DNA of 64,000 nucleotides from Azadirachta indica (taxonomy: Eukaryota > Streptophyta > Magnoliopsida > Sapindales > Meliaceae): NCBI GenBank assembly GCA_022749755.1, contig CM040443.1, positions 3,449,191 to 3,513,190 of the forward strand. The letters are read 5' to 3'. Below the pieces are notes generated by a model, which was not told the DNA's origin, did no database searches, and saw only the letters and a program-made list of their open reading frames with translations. This document shows positions 35,849-47,372 of this stretch, piece after piece. Position 1 is the first letter of the stretch. Every line of letters begins with the position of its first letter. A program made the position numbers and the translations under genes.

Positions 35849-38800
35849 ATGGGGGATTCCTCCTCTACAATTCTAATTCTCGGGGTTTTGATTTCCTGTT
35901 GCTTTACCCATGTGAGATCCGATGCCTCAGATCACCGCTACAAGGTCGGTGACCCCGTCCCTCTTTACGCCAATAAGGTTGGCCCTTTCCATAACCCCAG
36001 GTAACGTTATCACTTCTTCTTCTCTGTTCTTTGATTTCATGTTTTTTCTTTTAAGATCTGGGCTTGGATCTGAGTTGCTGATTGCTTCGGATCCTTCTTT
36101 GCTGGAGGGCTTGTTTGGATGTTGCGAGATTTGTGCATTTGGGTTTTAATAAATGGAAATAGGAAGTCGAGGGTTTTTTGATAATTCATATTTGTGTAAA
36201 GTGAAAACGTTATGCTTTTGGTATGCTAATTATGTTATCTGTGTTATTTGATTTCAGTGAAACTTATCGGTATTTCGATCTGCCATTCTGCTCCCCAGGT
36301 TCTTTGCCTTATCCTTTTGCTTTAATTGTTGCTTCAAAATTGGAATAGATTTCATTTTTCAATTAATGTTATAGGATCTAGAGCTAAGGCATATTATTTT
36401 TACTTGTAATTAGTTTCATCCTTGAGAAAATGTATTCGCTACATTTCATTGATCCCTTAGGTTTTGACTGAAGAATAGACGGTCCTCATTTGTTTTAAAA
36501 TTTGTTAGTAACATCTGAAATTTTAAAATTTGTTAGTAATATCTGGAATTTTAAAATTTGTTATAACTTTATTCCAGAATTTGCTCAAAAATTTGAAAAT
36601 AGAAATTGAGAGAGGTCACTGATGAAAAATCAACTAATGAGGTCTGCTTGTTTCTTAATTGAACCATTCTTACGAATTAATGTTGGTCTAAGATCTTTTT
36701 TTTCGCTTAAAAAAAAAAGAAGAGATTTATTTGCCTTGCTTTGTTTGTGCTCTAAAAGATTTTGAATTAATCGATAACAGATCTTGTAATAAAAGAGAAG
36801 AAGGAAGCACTTGGTGAGGTGTTGAATGGGGACCGTCTTGTGAGTGCCCCGTATAAGCTCAACTTCAGAGATGAGAAAGAATCAGCCGTTGTTTGTAGAA
36901 AGAAGCTGAAAAAGGAAGAAGTTGCTAAGTTCCGAAGTGCAGTAGAGAAGGACTATTATTTCCAAATGTACTATGATGACTTACCGATCTGGGGTTTCAT
37001 TGGCAAAGTTGACAAGGAAGGAAAGACTGACCCGAGCGAGTTCAAGTATTTCCTTTACAAGCATATCCAGTTTGATATTCTTTACAATAAGGACCGTGTG
37101 ATTGAGATTAGCGCACGAATGGATCCGCATTCTTTGGTGGACTTGACAGAGGACAATGAGGCTGATGTGGAGTTTATGTATAGTGTTAAATGGAAGGAAA
37201 CTGAAACCCCTTTTGAGAAGAGGATGGAGAAGTACTCACTGTCTTCTTCATTGCCACATCATTTGGAAATTCATTGGTTTTCAATCATAAATTCGTGTGT
37301 GACGGTTCTACTTTTGACTGGTTTCCTTGCAACCATACTCATGCGTGTTTTGAAGAATGATTTCATGAAGTGAGATTTACTTTTTGAAATCATGGCTAGA
37401 CAATTTCATTTGCCTCTGATATTTCTTTTCCTCTGTTAAGTGTTTACCATATAGCTTTAATTTGTTGAAAGGTATGCCCAAGATGAGGAAGCTGCTGATG
37501 ACCAGGAAGAGACTGGATGGAAGTACATCCATGGTGATGTCTTTCGGTTCCCAAAATACAAATCACTGTTTGCTGCAGCCCTTGGGTCTGGCACCCAGTT
37601 GTTTACTCTGTAAGGATCTGTTTAAATTTTATTCAGCTTGATATGATGCTTTTACTATGAGATAATTGATGGCACTTGGTTCCATACTGTTTCAGCACGG
37701 TATTTATTTTTATGCTTGCACTGGTGGGTGTATTTTATCCATACAACCGAGGAGCTCTATTTACTGCACTGGTGGTTATATATGCGCTTACTTCAGGGAT
37801 TGCAGGATATACAGCAGCCTCTTTCTACTGTCAACTTGAAGGAACAAACTGGGTATGCACGGGTGTACTTTGTCTTCGGCTAATGACTCTTACTATGCCG
37901 CTTTTAAAAGGTTAGGCCTCGTGAAATATTATTTTTTCTTAAAAAAAGCACTTTGTTTGACAGGTGAGGAATTTGCTGCTGACTGGATGCCTTTTCTGTG
38001 GACCTCTGTTCTTGACATTCTGCTTCCTTAACACTGTTGCCATTGCCTACAGTGCTACCGCTGCACTGCCTTTTGGCACCATTGTGGTGATAGTTCTCAT
38101 TTGGACATTAGTCACATCGCCATTACTTGTGTTGGGAGGTATTGCTGGTAAAAATAGCAAGGCAGAGTTCCAAGCTCCTTGCCGTACAACCAAGTACCCT
38201 CGGGAGATCCCACCACTACCTTGGTATAGGAGTGCTATTCCTCAGATGGCAATGGCAGGTTTCCTTCCATTTAGTGCCATCTACATTGAGCTTTACTACA
38301 TATTTGCCAGTGTTTGGGGCCACAGAATTTACACCATATACAGCATCCTCTTTATTGTCTTCATCATTCTTGTGATTGTGACCGCCTTCATAACTGTGGC
38401 TTTGACTTACTTCCAACTTGCTGCTGAGGATCATGAATGGTGGTGGAGGTATATAAGCTCTTTTACATTTTCATTTTTTTTTTTATGAAATTCTCAACTT
38501 TTTTTTTTTCTTCTGGTATTGTTTGTCATATTTAATTTTTTGTTTGCCATTTATAGGTTCATAACTGAAGGCATCCCAGGTCTTTGGTTGAGTTCTAATG
38601 TTTTCAGAAATCTGGTGTTTAATAACTGGCAATTTAAGTTTTTCTATGCAAGATGATTTAATGTTAAATGAATAATGTCCTTTGACTTAGAAAAGAATTG
38701 TTACATTATAAATACAATTACTCTTAATTTTGTTGACTACATTCACATTTTGCCATGACAAAGGTTAGCTAGGCTGTCCCTTGGGGCACATGTACTTTTG

Positions 38801-40259
38801 GTAGGGTAAGCTTATTTGTTGTTGTTCTTGTTACTCTTGAGCAGCGCACACATATAATTATGGTTAATTCATATTTTCATACTTGTGCCACCCAACTTTT
38901 AGAGGTGCTTCCTAACTTCTGTAGGTTCATGGAAATTGGGATGTAACTTAGCAGTTGTATGCACCCAGCTTTAGTTATTTTTTAGTATAGTTTTTGGTCA
39001 TAACATGCTTTTGATGCACTTAAGCACCATAGTTTGATTATTTAAAGTTAGTCATTTGCTTTTCCAATTGTTTCTCTCTTTTTCCGTTATCCTTTTGATC
39101 TTTCTTAGGTAATGGTTTTTATTTGGGAGGGACATACATTTTATTGCATTGTGATGCTAAATAGTCATTAAGCACTTCAAATACAATATATAGCACATTT
39201 ATGACTTTCCTGAAAATAGATTATCAGCAGAGAGGTTCAGAACTTGGTTATTCTATCATTTTAGAAAATTTTCCCCCTTTTATCTGTTAGTTTTACTCTT
39301 TACTCCTACATCCGCTTAAACATGAACCAAATCGCCAACCATGATATGGTTGTGTTTGGTCCCAAAATCTCTTGAACTATGATGCACAATATTCTAGTAT
39401 ATCTTGGATAGCACTAACATGTATTAAAAATGATTGCATTGCCTCTCCCTGATAGTGAAAAGTTTGATGAACTATTGGGATTATTTGACACATGAACACT
39501 GTTGTGTGGCACGAGGTGCTGGATTCTTATGTTTGATTTCATGTGAAATAAAGAAAATAACGTCTTACATAGTAAACTTAAATTGATGCCAATTGTGGAT
39601 AATAGCTATGTGAAGTTGTCTTCCTATTAGCTATGCAGTAAATCTAGCATGGAGATTTATCATCTGTCTGTCTTTGGTTTCTCTCTCACATTTTTATTAG
39701 GTTTCTGCTGCTTTTGGGTTGTATAACCTCTATATGTATAAACACATTAGCAACTTTATTTATAATAGTGTACTGTCTGAATATAAGTTAAACATTGAGT
39801 GGTTAAGACCTTGGGTGAAACCTGTATGTTCACTGTTGTAGTCCCCTGTTGTAGAACTCAGTGAACTGCTTAGAAAGTTCCAGGAATTTTTAAGTACAAA
39901 AGAACGATTGAAAATTTTCAATAGGTTGAATGTTTGTGGTGTATGTTTCTTTTTAAATTAATTAAACATGGACTAAGCTTTAATTGGAACCCAAGTGCTT
40001 ACCCTATAAGTTGATTTCTGGTCTTGATTATGGTCACAGGTCTTTCCTATGTGGTGGATCTACTGGTGTTTTCATCTATGCCTACTGCTTGTACTATTAT
40101 TATGCACGATCGGATATGTCTGGTTTTATGCAGACCTCGTTCTTTTTTGGGTACATGGCTTGCATCTGCTATGGCTTCTTCCTTATGCTTGGTACAGTGG
40201 GTTTCCGCGCCTCCTTGCTTTTTGTTCGGCATATATACAGGTCAATCAAGTGCGAGTAG
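35849..40259 (+). CDS. Transmembrane 9 superfamily protein (TM9SF/EMP70), copy 1
   Basis: Seven exons: 35849-36000, 36258-36298, 36781-37369, 37472-37609, 37696-37852, 37964-38448 and 40040-40259, with GT-AG introns and consistent phases, giving 593 aa. The N-terminal signal peptide (residues 1 to about 25) is followed by a luminal domain (to about 230) containing [20 protein letters not shown] and [11 protein letters not shown]. The first membrane segment is at about 231-252, then eight more in the C-terminal half, as in the family. The tail [12 protein letters not shown] ends in the K-x-E motif that binds COPI in plant EMP proteins and keeps them in the Golgi. TM9SF proteins act in Golgi/endosome membrane-protein sorting. 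The sequence is closest in style to the plant group of about 590 aa (TMN2-4 type). Intron 6 is long (1591 bp). A tandem paralogue lies 13 kb downstream. Confidence 0.97.
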
Positions 40260-41048
40260 TGGGTTGTTTTTTTTTGATCAAATAACTTTGTCGCGGAGAA
40301 AGATAATGGATTTAACTTGTTGCTATTTTAATCTAGAATATTTTGTTCATGTTTTTGTTAGGAGACCCTGTGCTTTTTTCTTACTCGTTATTTAGGGCTA
40401 TACTTGTAACTTGCCCATAAATAGGCCTTTTGTTTTGGGATAGACTTGATAATTGTGATGAAAATATATTGCTCTCTTTCCTTGTACGCTTCTCGCTCTC
40501 TTTCTTCTCGGCGATCCTTTTCATTATTGATTTCTGGTCCTACATGATGCTTTTGTTATAAGTCCTAAAATGGCCAATTACTTATGATAGGAGTGGTTGC
40601 TATCCTTATCCGCCAAATGAAAAGTAGGGGCTCAAATCCTTGTTAAGTTTAAAGTGAAGGTCAATTTTTTCCTCAAAAGAAATGGAGGTAGATTTTATTT
40701 TAATTGGTTGCAAATTTTTGCGGGTAGCATTAGATCCTCGACCCATGCATACATTTTTGATTGAATGTTGATAAATTGTACATAAGTCATACCCAGGTAT
40801 AAGATCAGGTAAATTGTACACAAGTCATACCTAAGTGTAAGACTGAGTATTGTCAGTGGGTGCTTTAGGATTTTGGATGTATCATAAGATCAATTGATCT
40901 TGTGGGTGAAATTTCTTAATCTAGTTATAAGTTTGTGGGGAAGGTGATCCTATGATTACAATTACCTTTGACCTGTTTAGGTTATATTTGGTTTGGTTCT
41001 CTTTAGTACTCGACTGGAGGCCGATTAATTATTGATATTGCATTATGA
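40260..41048. other. 3' flank of TM9SF copy 1
   Basis: This is probably the 3' UTR of the gene, followed by intergenic sequence. A near-exact 26-bp class direct repeat (AAATTGTACATAAGTCATAC near 40773 and AAATTGTACACAAGTCATAC near 40811) is present. No gene is seen. Confidence 0.5.
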
Positions 41049-41260
41049 GGTAATAACATTTACATCCCTAAACTTTGCCAAAACAACTAATCTAGATATG
41101 CTTTTAACAATTTTAATAAAGTAGACTCTTTAATGTTTTCAGCATCACATACACATAGATCTATGTTGTGTTGTGTTGTGTTGGGGACCAAATTGTTAAA
41201 ATTGAATAAATTATGTGCTGATTTGCTGTTTTGGTAAAGCTAGGGGACGAAACAATAACA
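41049..41260. mobile_element. Short MITE of the 7478-8365 family
   Basis: The left end GGTAATAACATTTACATCCC then TAAACTTTGCCAAAACAACT pairs with the right end, whose reverse complement reads TGTTATTGTTTCGTCCCCTA then GCTTTACCAAAACAGC. The interior carries the same TTGTTAAAATTGAATAAATT block seen near 8295. A (TGTTG)n microsatellite at about 41163-41182 lies inside it. Confidence 0.65.
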
Positions 41261-41875
41261 GAAAATTGATGGTGTGAGCAGCGCATCGATCTGCTGTCGG
41301 CAGCCTGTGCCGGTACCAACCACCGACAAATTTTTTATTTTTAATTTAAATAAATAAATAATTATTTTTTTGGGGTGTACTTATTTTTTTCAAGTCGTAA
41401 TTATTTTTTATTTAATTTAAATAAAAATTAATATTTAACAAAGCATAAATTAAAGTTAGTCATCAAATTTACATAGATATTTAATAATAATCTATATGAA
41501 TAGATTTTTTTTTTATATTATTAATTATTTTACTATTGAATATAATTAAGATGAGAATACAATTAGTCAGCTCAAATATAAGTATAAAATAAAGTTAACG
41601 GGATTGGATTTGATTTAAAATGATACAATTATCTATTTAGTTATGGTGTTAGATTCAAATTTAGAATTATTGACAGACAAGCTTATTTATGTTACTATTA
41701 ATTATTACAATAAAATCTTGAATTATATCTTTTCTACTAAATTTGTGCTATATATGTATTTCAACTAATTATGAAAAAGTAAAAAAATACACATAAATAC
41801 ACCAAAGATACTCAAGGCTTTCTCTTCGAGTAATTATGTGTTAAACTTTTTATGATTTTATAAAACTGCATTATG

Positions 41876-41880
41876 TTTAG
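41876..41880. repeat. Gypsy target-site duplication, left copy
   Basis: TTTAG is immediately outside the left LTR and is repeated exactly at 47368-47372. Confidence 0.85.
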
Positions 41881-43187
41881 TGTTGATTCGGTAAAATATG
41901 TAACCTTGGTAAAGTGAGATATTAGGTGATTTGGTATTTGAGATGGAGATGAATACTTAATCAATAGTTTGAGCTCAACGTTCTACACTCGACATGACCT
42001 TGTATTGACCTCGAGGAGGTCTCAAAAGTGGCCTTTTGTATCTCACAAAACTGTAAGCCAAACTATCATGAGCCTTCCTCACTTGATATCTTTGTTGACC
42101 TTAAACCTCGGCTAGACAAATCTACCTACATCAAAGAACATAGTCAAAGGGGGGAGCCCATTTCGATGTTCAAGTTAATACCTTGAGAGAGTGAATTTTA
42201 GGCTTAACTTTATAGCTTAAAAGTGGAGAATTCAAGGAGGATTTATGATGTAAGGTGTAAGTCAACCAAATAGCACAAAAAAGACATGAAAATGGAGTAA
42301 ATAAGGTCTTTTGGGAGACAAAAAACAGTGTCTAAAACCTTCAAAAGACCGCCATCAATGTGTTTATAAGGTTGTTTTAAAGAACTTACAAACAAAACAA
42401 AGCTTTTTTTTTTTCTATAGAGTAAGAGAGTGATATGATTTATGTTTATTTTAGAAAGAGAGTAAAATTGAGCAAAAGACCAAGAGAAGGATGTCCTATC
42501 TTAAAATAACTGACTATATATACCATACCTTTCTAAGCTTATGATTGGTTGAAGAGTGTCGCCCTAATTTTTTTACTTTTCCTTTTCTCACATTTTTAAA
42601 ACCTAGCTTGGAGCCAAAAATAAAAACTTTTGGTGAGTTGAGATTAGTCTTCATGACCCTATTTAAAATTACATGTCATGTAACATGATTTGATTCAGGT
42701 AGGAGATTGTCTTATCTATTGTATACACATGACGGAAGCTAATTTGTCCTCATTTATGGTCCCCCAAATATTGACAATATTAGGTGGGGTTCATCTTTAA
42801 GTTTCTGGGAGCTGAAATATCTCCCTTAATTAGGAGACTATCTGGTGTTATTGTTATGATGGCATCAAATGGTCTTCTAAGTGTTCTAAAAATATGCAAA
42901 AGTTTTTACACTTTTTTAGTGGAGACTTTGAATACCCGATCCCTTAATTTTAGGGATCATATCAGAGTGAGGTTCATTCATTTTATCTTTTTCATTGTGA
43001 ACCATTGGTTATGGTCACGTGGTACTTTTCATATGAATACCCTTTAACTTTTTTAAATAAGATTCTACCTTAACAGGTATTCCTCATTAGACGAGTTTTG
43101 ACATGAGCAAATCGTCCCATAAGTGCCGACTAGAACTTTATGCATTTACTTACCGTTATGTGTCCAACCTATTTTTACCCTATAACA
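41881..43187 (-). repeat. Gypsy 3' LTR (left)
   Basis: It starts TGTTGATTCGGTAAAATATG and ends ACCCTATAACA. It shares long blocks with the right LTR (for example AACTATCATGAGCCTTCCTC and AGTCAACCAAATAGCA). Polymerase II signals were not resolved. Confidence 0.9.
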
Positions 43188-43397
43188 TAGGTCTTCCAAC
43201 TTCCAAGGGCTGAGGAGGAGGTGAAGGCAAGGGAAGCTTTTATATGCTCATTGACTTTGTCGAATCGCGCTCTTCACCTCTCAAGTGGTCTTGCCCTTGC
43301 TACTATAGAGTGAATGCATATCCCAACACTTTACTTGGGTGAATTAGGATGACATAAAACAATACACATTCATGTTGAACAAAATTTATGTTGAAAA

Positions 43398-43494
43398 TAT
43401 CTTGTCGAATTCATCATGTCGAATATACGATGTCGAGCTTATCATGTCGACTATATCGTGTCAAGCTTATGAATTTGAATATATCATGTCAAAC
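43398..43494. repeat. 13-14 bp tandem repeat (ATCATGTCGA-type)
   Basis: Seven degenerate units follow one another: ATCTTGTCGAATTC, ATCATGTCGAATATA, CGATGTCGAGCTT, ATCATGTCGACTAT, ATCGTGTCAAGCTT, ATGAATTTGAATAT and ATCATGTCAAACAA. They lie inside the gypsy element near the place where pol should follow. Confidence 0.85.
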
Positions 43495-43974
43495 AAGTAC
43501 TCGTTGTGTAGTTTCGAATAGGTATCCTTTTTGGTCTAAGAAGGGTACCCTGCTTAATGTATGGCAATTTGCTAAAACCCTAGTTTAGGTAAAATCGTTT
43601 ATAGTACTTCCTCAACTGGTCACACCATAGGGTTCTTGATTAACAGGTAATCGCTTTTGTTGAATTGGTCAGTGAGTAAGATCTATATTGAATAGATAAG
43701 AGATGAGTATAAGGTTAGTACTGGGCATTTCGTTATGATCTTGAGCAGAAATTCCACTAAGAACTTTCTGGTCTTCAAAGTGAGCTAGGATCCCATCTTA
43801 ACTATCTTGGTTAGCTCATCCTTATTGATGTGGTCTATCTTCAACTTTTCTACAGGTTTACCCTCTCTTAACTTTAGGTAAGCTCGGGTCGAGGATAGAA
43901 ATCTGATGGCATCTTCTAACTAAGATAGTGTAATACTTTATTGCGGCCAGTTGATCTCCCTTAATGATCCTAAC

Positions 43975-44400
43975 TCAGTCTCTAACAAGAAACTTTATCT
44001 TCAGGTGGTATGTAGATACAGCTCCTTTGGTAATCATAAAGAATGGTCGCCCTAATATAATGTTGTAAGAACTTAAGTGGTCTATAACTATAAAATCAAC
44101 CATAGTGCCCAGTTGAGCAGGGTCTGCTCTAACTGTCACTGGCAAGGTGATGGCACTGCACAACATCAACTACTCTCAAGTGAACCCACTGAGGTAGGTG
44201 GTGACTCGCTGCATCTTGACTAATGTCGAACTTAGCTTGTCAAAAACTTCCTTAGACAAGATGTCTAAAAAGATTCCTTCATCATGTAGGATTCCAACTA
44301 AATCCTCACTGACCACCTTTATAGTAGTGACTAAGGAGTCGTAATGTGGGTAGATCACATTTTGTATCTTCCTCGGTGAGCAAGATTGAATGGAAGTTAT
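43975..44400 (-). pseudogene. Gypsy retropepsin-like remnant
   Basis: Two minus-strand ORFs (44358-44176 and 44169-43975) carry the plant gypsy protease pattern. The first has YPHYDSLVTTIKV and ILHDEGIFLDIL, where the Asp is kept but the following Ser/Thr is Glu. The second has VTVRADPAQLGTMVDFIVID, then YNIILGRPFF and STYHLKIKF. A stop and frameshift separate the halves. Confidence 0.85.
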
Positions 44401-44836
44401 CTTAGATATTCTCTGTAAAGTTTAACTTCATGATTGCTGTAAGCTGAAGGGGAATCACGAGAATGTTTCTTCTTTGCTTTGCTAGAGAGATCTCGGCTAA
44501 GGTGGGTCCTCTATTAATGGTGTAGACAAAGTTGTTGTCTTTGGTCATTTGGGTTCTAACTAACTTTCTTCATCCTTCTTATACTTTTTTAAGTTGCCTT
44601 TCTTTTTAAATTTTTTTTTAAACTTCAAATGAAAATTCCTTTATAGATTCTTCATCCTAGTGGGATTGTTCTCTTGAGAGGTTTCATCAAGAAACCTTCA
44701 TGTTTTATGATGTAAAAAGTTTTCTTCTCTTAGGTATTCAAAGAATGATACATTGAGGGGTAGATAGATTTCATTTGTTTTCTTAGCTAAAGAATTGACT
44801 CCTTTAACATAGGAAGTGGATGTTTAGAAGGTGCAG

Positions 44837-45095
44837 GCATTAGCATGTATCCCTAATAAGTTGGGATAGTACCTTGCTGACATGGGCGCCAGTATGGCAT
44901 TGATGCATTGGCATATATGTATTCCTAATAAAGTAAGACTCTTCTTTATTGAGGTGAGCGTTTATATGGCATTAGCACAGGTAAGTTTCCCTAATGAAGT
45001 GAGAAATTTCCTTACTGAGATTGGCACTAATATGACATGAGTGCACTAGTGCTGATGTATTCTTAATAGAGTAGGACCTCTCCTTACTGATGTGA
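44837..45095. repeat. About 65-70 bp tandem repeat inside the gypsy gag region
   Basis: Four degenerate copies are present. Each has GCATTAG/GCATTGATG, then TGTATCCCTAATAAGTTGGG-type text, then CTTACTGAGAT/CTTGCTGACAT and a block like GGCGCCAGTATG. The repeats are in the space between the gag start and the protease, where conserved gag text would be expected. Confidence 0.75.
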
Positions 45096-45099
45096 GATC

Positions 45100-45965
45100 G
45101 CACCTTAGTAATGGCAAATAAGCTCATTGATAAACATACAAAAATCCCACAACTTTTAAATAGAGGCTTATTATACCAATTATGGCTAATTTATCTAACA
45201 TCATACAAAATATTTTAAACATAAAGTATCAAATCATGAAAATAATATGGTCTATTAGGTTGATTTAACCTTAGTGGTAATTTATATAGGACACTTAAAT
45301 TTCTTAGGTAAGCAAGCATTTCTAGTCACATTAGCAAGGAGAACAATAAAGTCACCCAAGAGGTCTAAGAAACTATATCTTAACATGCTTAATTTAAGCT
45401 ATCTTATTTATGCTTAAATATCATGTATTTATATCCTTAAATATTCCATAAAAGAGGTTTAGCGTTACCATCCTTTGGAGGCTCTATCATTAAGTGAGCT
45501 TTTACAACCTTTAAACTTATTTTTGGCAATTGATTTCTAGTTGTCTTGGTAACTTTTAGGTGGCTCATGAAAATGCGTTTCGAGGTAGGATGGTCTTGGT
45601 TAAGCATTTATAAATTAGGTGTGATTGGTTTCACCTGAGTAGGTTTATTTCTAAGCTGATTCCTTAGTTGGTTCTTTGGATTTTGAGGTGGTGGTAGTGG
45701 TGGTATACCCAAGTTGTCGCACAGATACTTCACCATGTACTAGAAAGTGATTTGGTTTCAATCAACTCTCTTACTTCATTAACTTTCTTTGCTTCCAAAT
45801 CTTGACTAGTAGTAACTTTTCCTTTTTTTTTTCGGATGGTATGCATAACAAGAGCTTTTTTATTATGACTTTCAGCATGCTCTACTTGAGGCCAATATTG
45901 AAGTGGATGACTACTTTGGCTTGATTCTAACATGATCTCTTTGCCGACCCTTCTTAGAGCCTTAG
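45100..45965 (-). pseudogene. Gypsy gag N-terminal remnant
   Basis: A minus-strand ORF begins near the primer binding site and reads MSDSKALRRVGKEIMLESSQ with downstream KKVNEVRELIETKSL. It continues past a stop into a proline-rich segment (GIPPLPPPQNP). Position and composition suit the start of gag, but no diagnostic capsid motif remains. Confidence 0.55.
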
Positions 45966-46026
45966 AGTCAGACATTTGACTTTTTTGGCAAGTACATAGG
46001 TTGTAGTGGGACTTTTTTTTCTGGTT

Positions 46027-46043
46027 TCCCACAGACGGTGCTA
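46027..46043 (-). other. Gypsy primer binding site
   Basis: The minus strand reads TAGCACCGTCTGTGGGA directly inside the 5' LTR, which matches the TGGCGCCGTCTGTGGGA-type site of plant gypsy elements with two changes. Confidence 0.7.
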
Positions 46044-46044
46044 C

Positions 46045-47367
46045 TATTAATGCGATAAAATATGCATTCTTGGTAAAGTAGGATACTAGGTGATTTGGTA
46101 TCCAAGATAGAGATAAATGCTTAATCAACAGTTTGAACTCAGTGTTCTACACTCGATTTGACCTTGTCCTGACCCTGAGGAGGTCTCTGAAGTGCCTTTT
46201 TGTATCTTGCAAAGCTGTAAGTTAAACTATCATGAGCCTTCCTCACCTCATATTCTTGTTGACTTTAAACTTGGGCTGAACAAATCTACTTACAATAAAA
46301 AACATGGTTAAAGGGGAGATGCTAGAGGTTTTTCAGTGAGCTCACTCTCAAGTCAATACCTTAAGGGAGTGAATTTTAGGTTTGACTTTTATCGTTTAAA
46401 AGTAGAGAATATAAGGAGGATTCATGAGGTAGAGTGTAAGTCAACCAAATAGCATAGAAAAGACATAAAAATGGAGTAAATAAGGCCTTTTAGAAGACAA
46501 AAACAGTGTCAAAAACCTTCAAAAGACCACCATAAATGTATTTCTAAGGTTGTCTTAAGGAACTTACGAACAAAACAAAACTTTCTTTGTTTCTAGAGAG
46601 AAAAAGATTGATATGATTTATACTTGTTTTAGAAAGAGAATAAAAATGAGTAAAAGACCAAGAGATGGATGTCCTACCTTGAGATAAATGCCTATACATA
46701 CCATATTTTTTTAGGTTTATGATTGGTTGGAGAGTGTAACCTTAATTTTCTACCTTTTCTCTTCTTAGGTTTTTGAAACCTTAATTTGGAGGCAAAACTA
46801 AGAACATATGGTGAGATGGGATTAGTCTTCATGACTTTATCCAAATTATACACTACATGGCATGATTTGATTGCAGTAGAAGATTGCATTATCTATTATG
46901 TACATATGGTAGAAGTTGATTTGTCCTCATTTATAGTCCCCTAAATGCTAGCAATGTTAGGTGGGGTTTACCTTTAACTTCCTAGGAGTTGAAATGTCTT
47001 CTTTGGTCAAGCGACTATCTAGTGTTGTTACTCTGACGACATTAAATGGTCCCCTCAAGTGATCTGGAAACATAGGAAAGCTTTCACATTTTTTTAATAA
47101 AGATTTTGGAGAATAGATCATTTAATTTTAGGGATTATATTAGAGAGTAAGATTCGCTCACTTTATCTTTTTCATTGTAGATTATTAGTTATGGTCACAT
47201 AGCACTTTTCATGTGAATACCTTTTAATTTTCTGAGATAGGATCTCGCCTCAGTAGGTATCCTTTGTCAGACAGGTTTTGACACTAACGGATCGGTCTAT
47301 AAGTGCTCACTAATGTTTCATAAGCTTACATACTACCACGTGTCTAGTCCATTTTTATCCTATAACA
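46045..47367 (-). repeat. Gypsy 5' LTR (right)
   Basis: It starts TATTAATGCGATAAAATATG, aligned base for base with TGTTGATTCGGTAAAATATG of the left LTR, and ends TCCTATAACA. The length is close to that of the left LTR (1323 against 1307 bp). Confidence 0.9.
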
Positions 47368-47372
47368 TTTAG
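47368..47372. repeat. Gypsy target-site duplication, right copy
   Basis: TTTAG is identical to 41876-41880. Confidence 0.85.

Larger units (their letters stand above)
41881..47367 (-). mobile_element. Ty3/gypsy LTR retrotransposon, internally deleted
   Basis: Two LTRs (41881-43187 and 46045-47367) enclose 2.86 kb and the whole is bounded by a perfect 5-bp duplication (TTTAG). The LTRs start TG on the outer left edge and end CA on the outer right edge. On the minus strand, a primer binding site resembling the TGGCGCC-type site follows the right LTR, then gag-like and retropepsin-like remnants. Reverse transcriptase, RNase H and integrase are missing, so it is a deletion derivative. The LTRs differ at many sites, indicating an old insertion. 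The element lies between the two TM9SF genes. Confidence 0.93.

Noticed and set aside
37371..37373. Apparent stop codon at the end of TM9SF exon 3
   Set aside because: The TGA is in intron sequence. The donor GTGAGA follows ATGAA, and the next exon restores the Lys codon and reading frame in both paralogues.
38216..38434. Minus-strand ORF in TM9SF exon 6, also seen at 55512-55730
   Set aside because: It is open in both paralogues only because the sense coding sequence is conserved. It is a shadow of exon 6.
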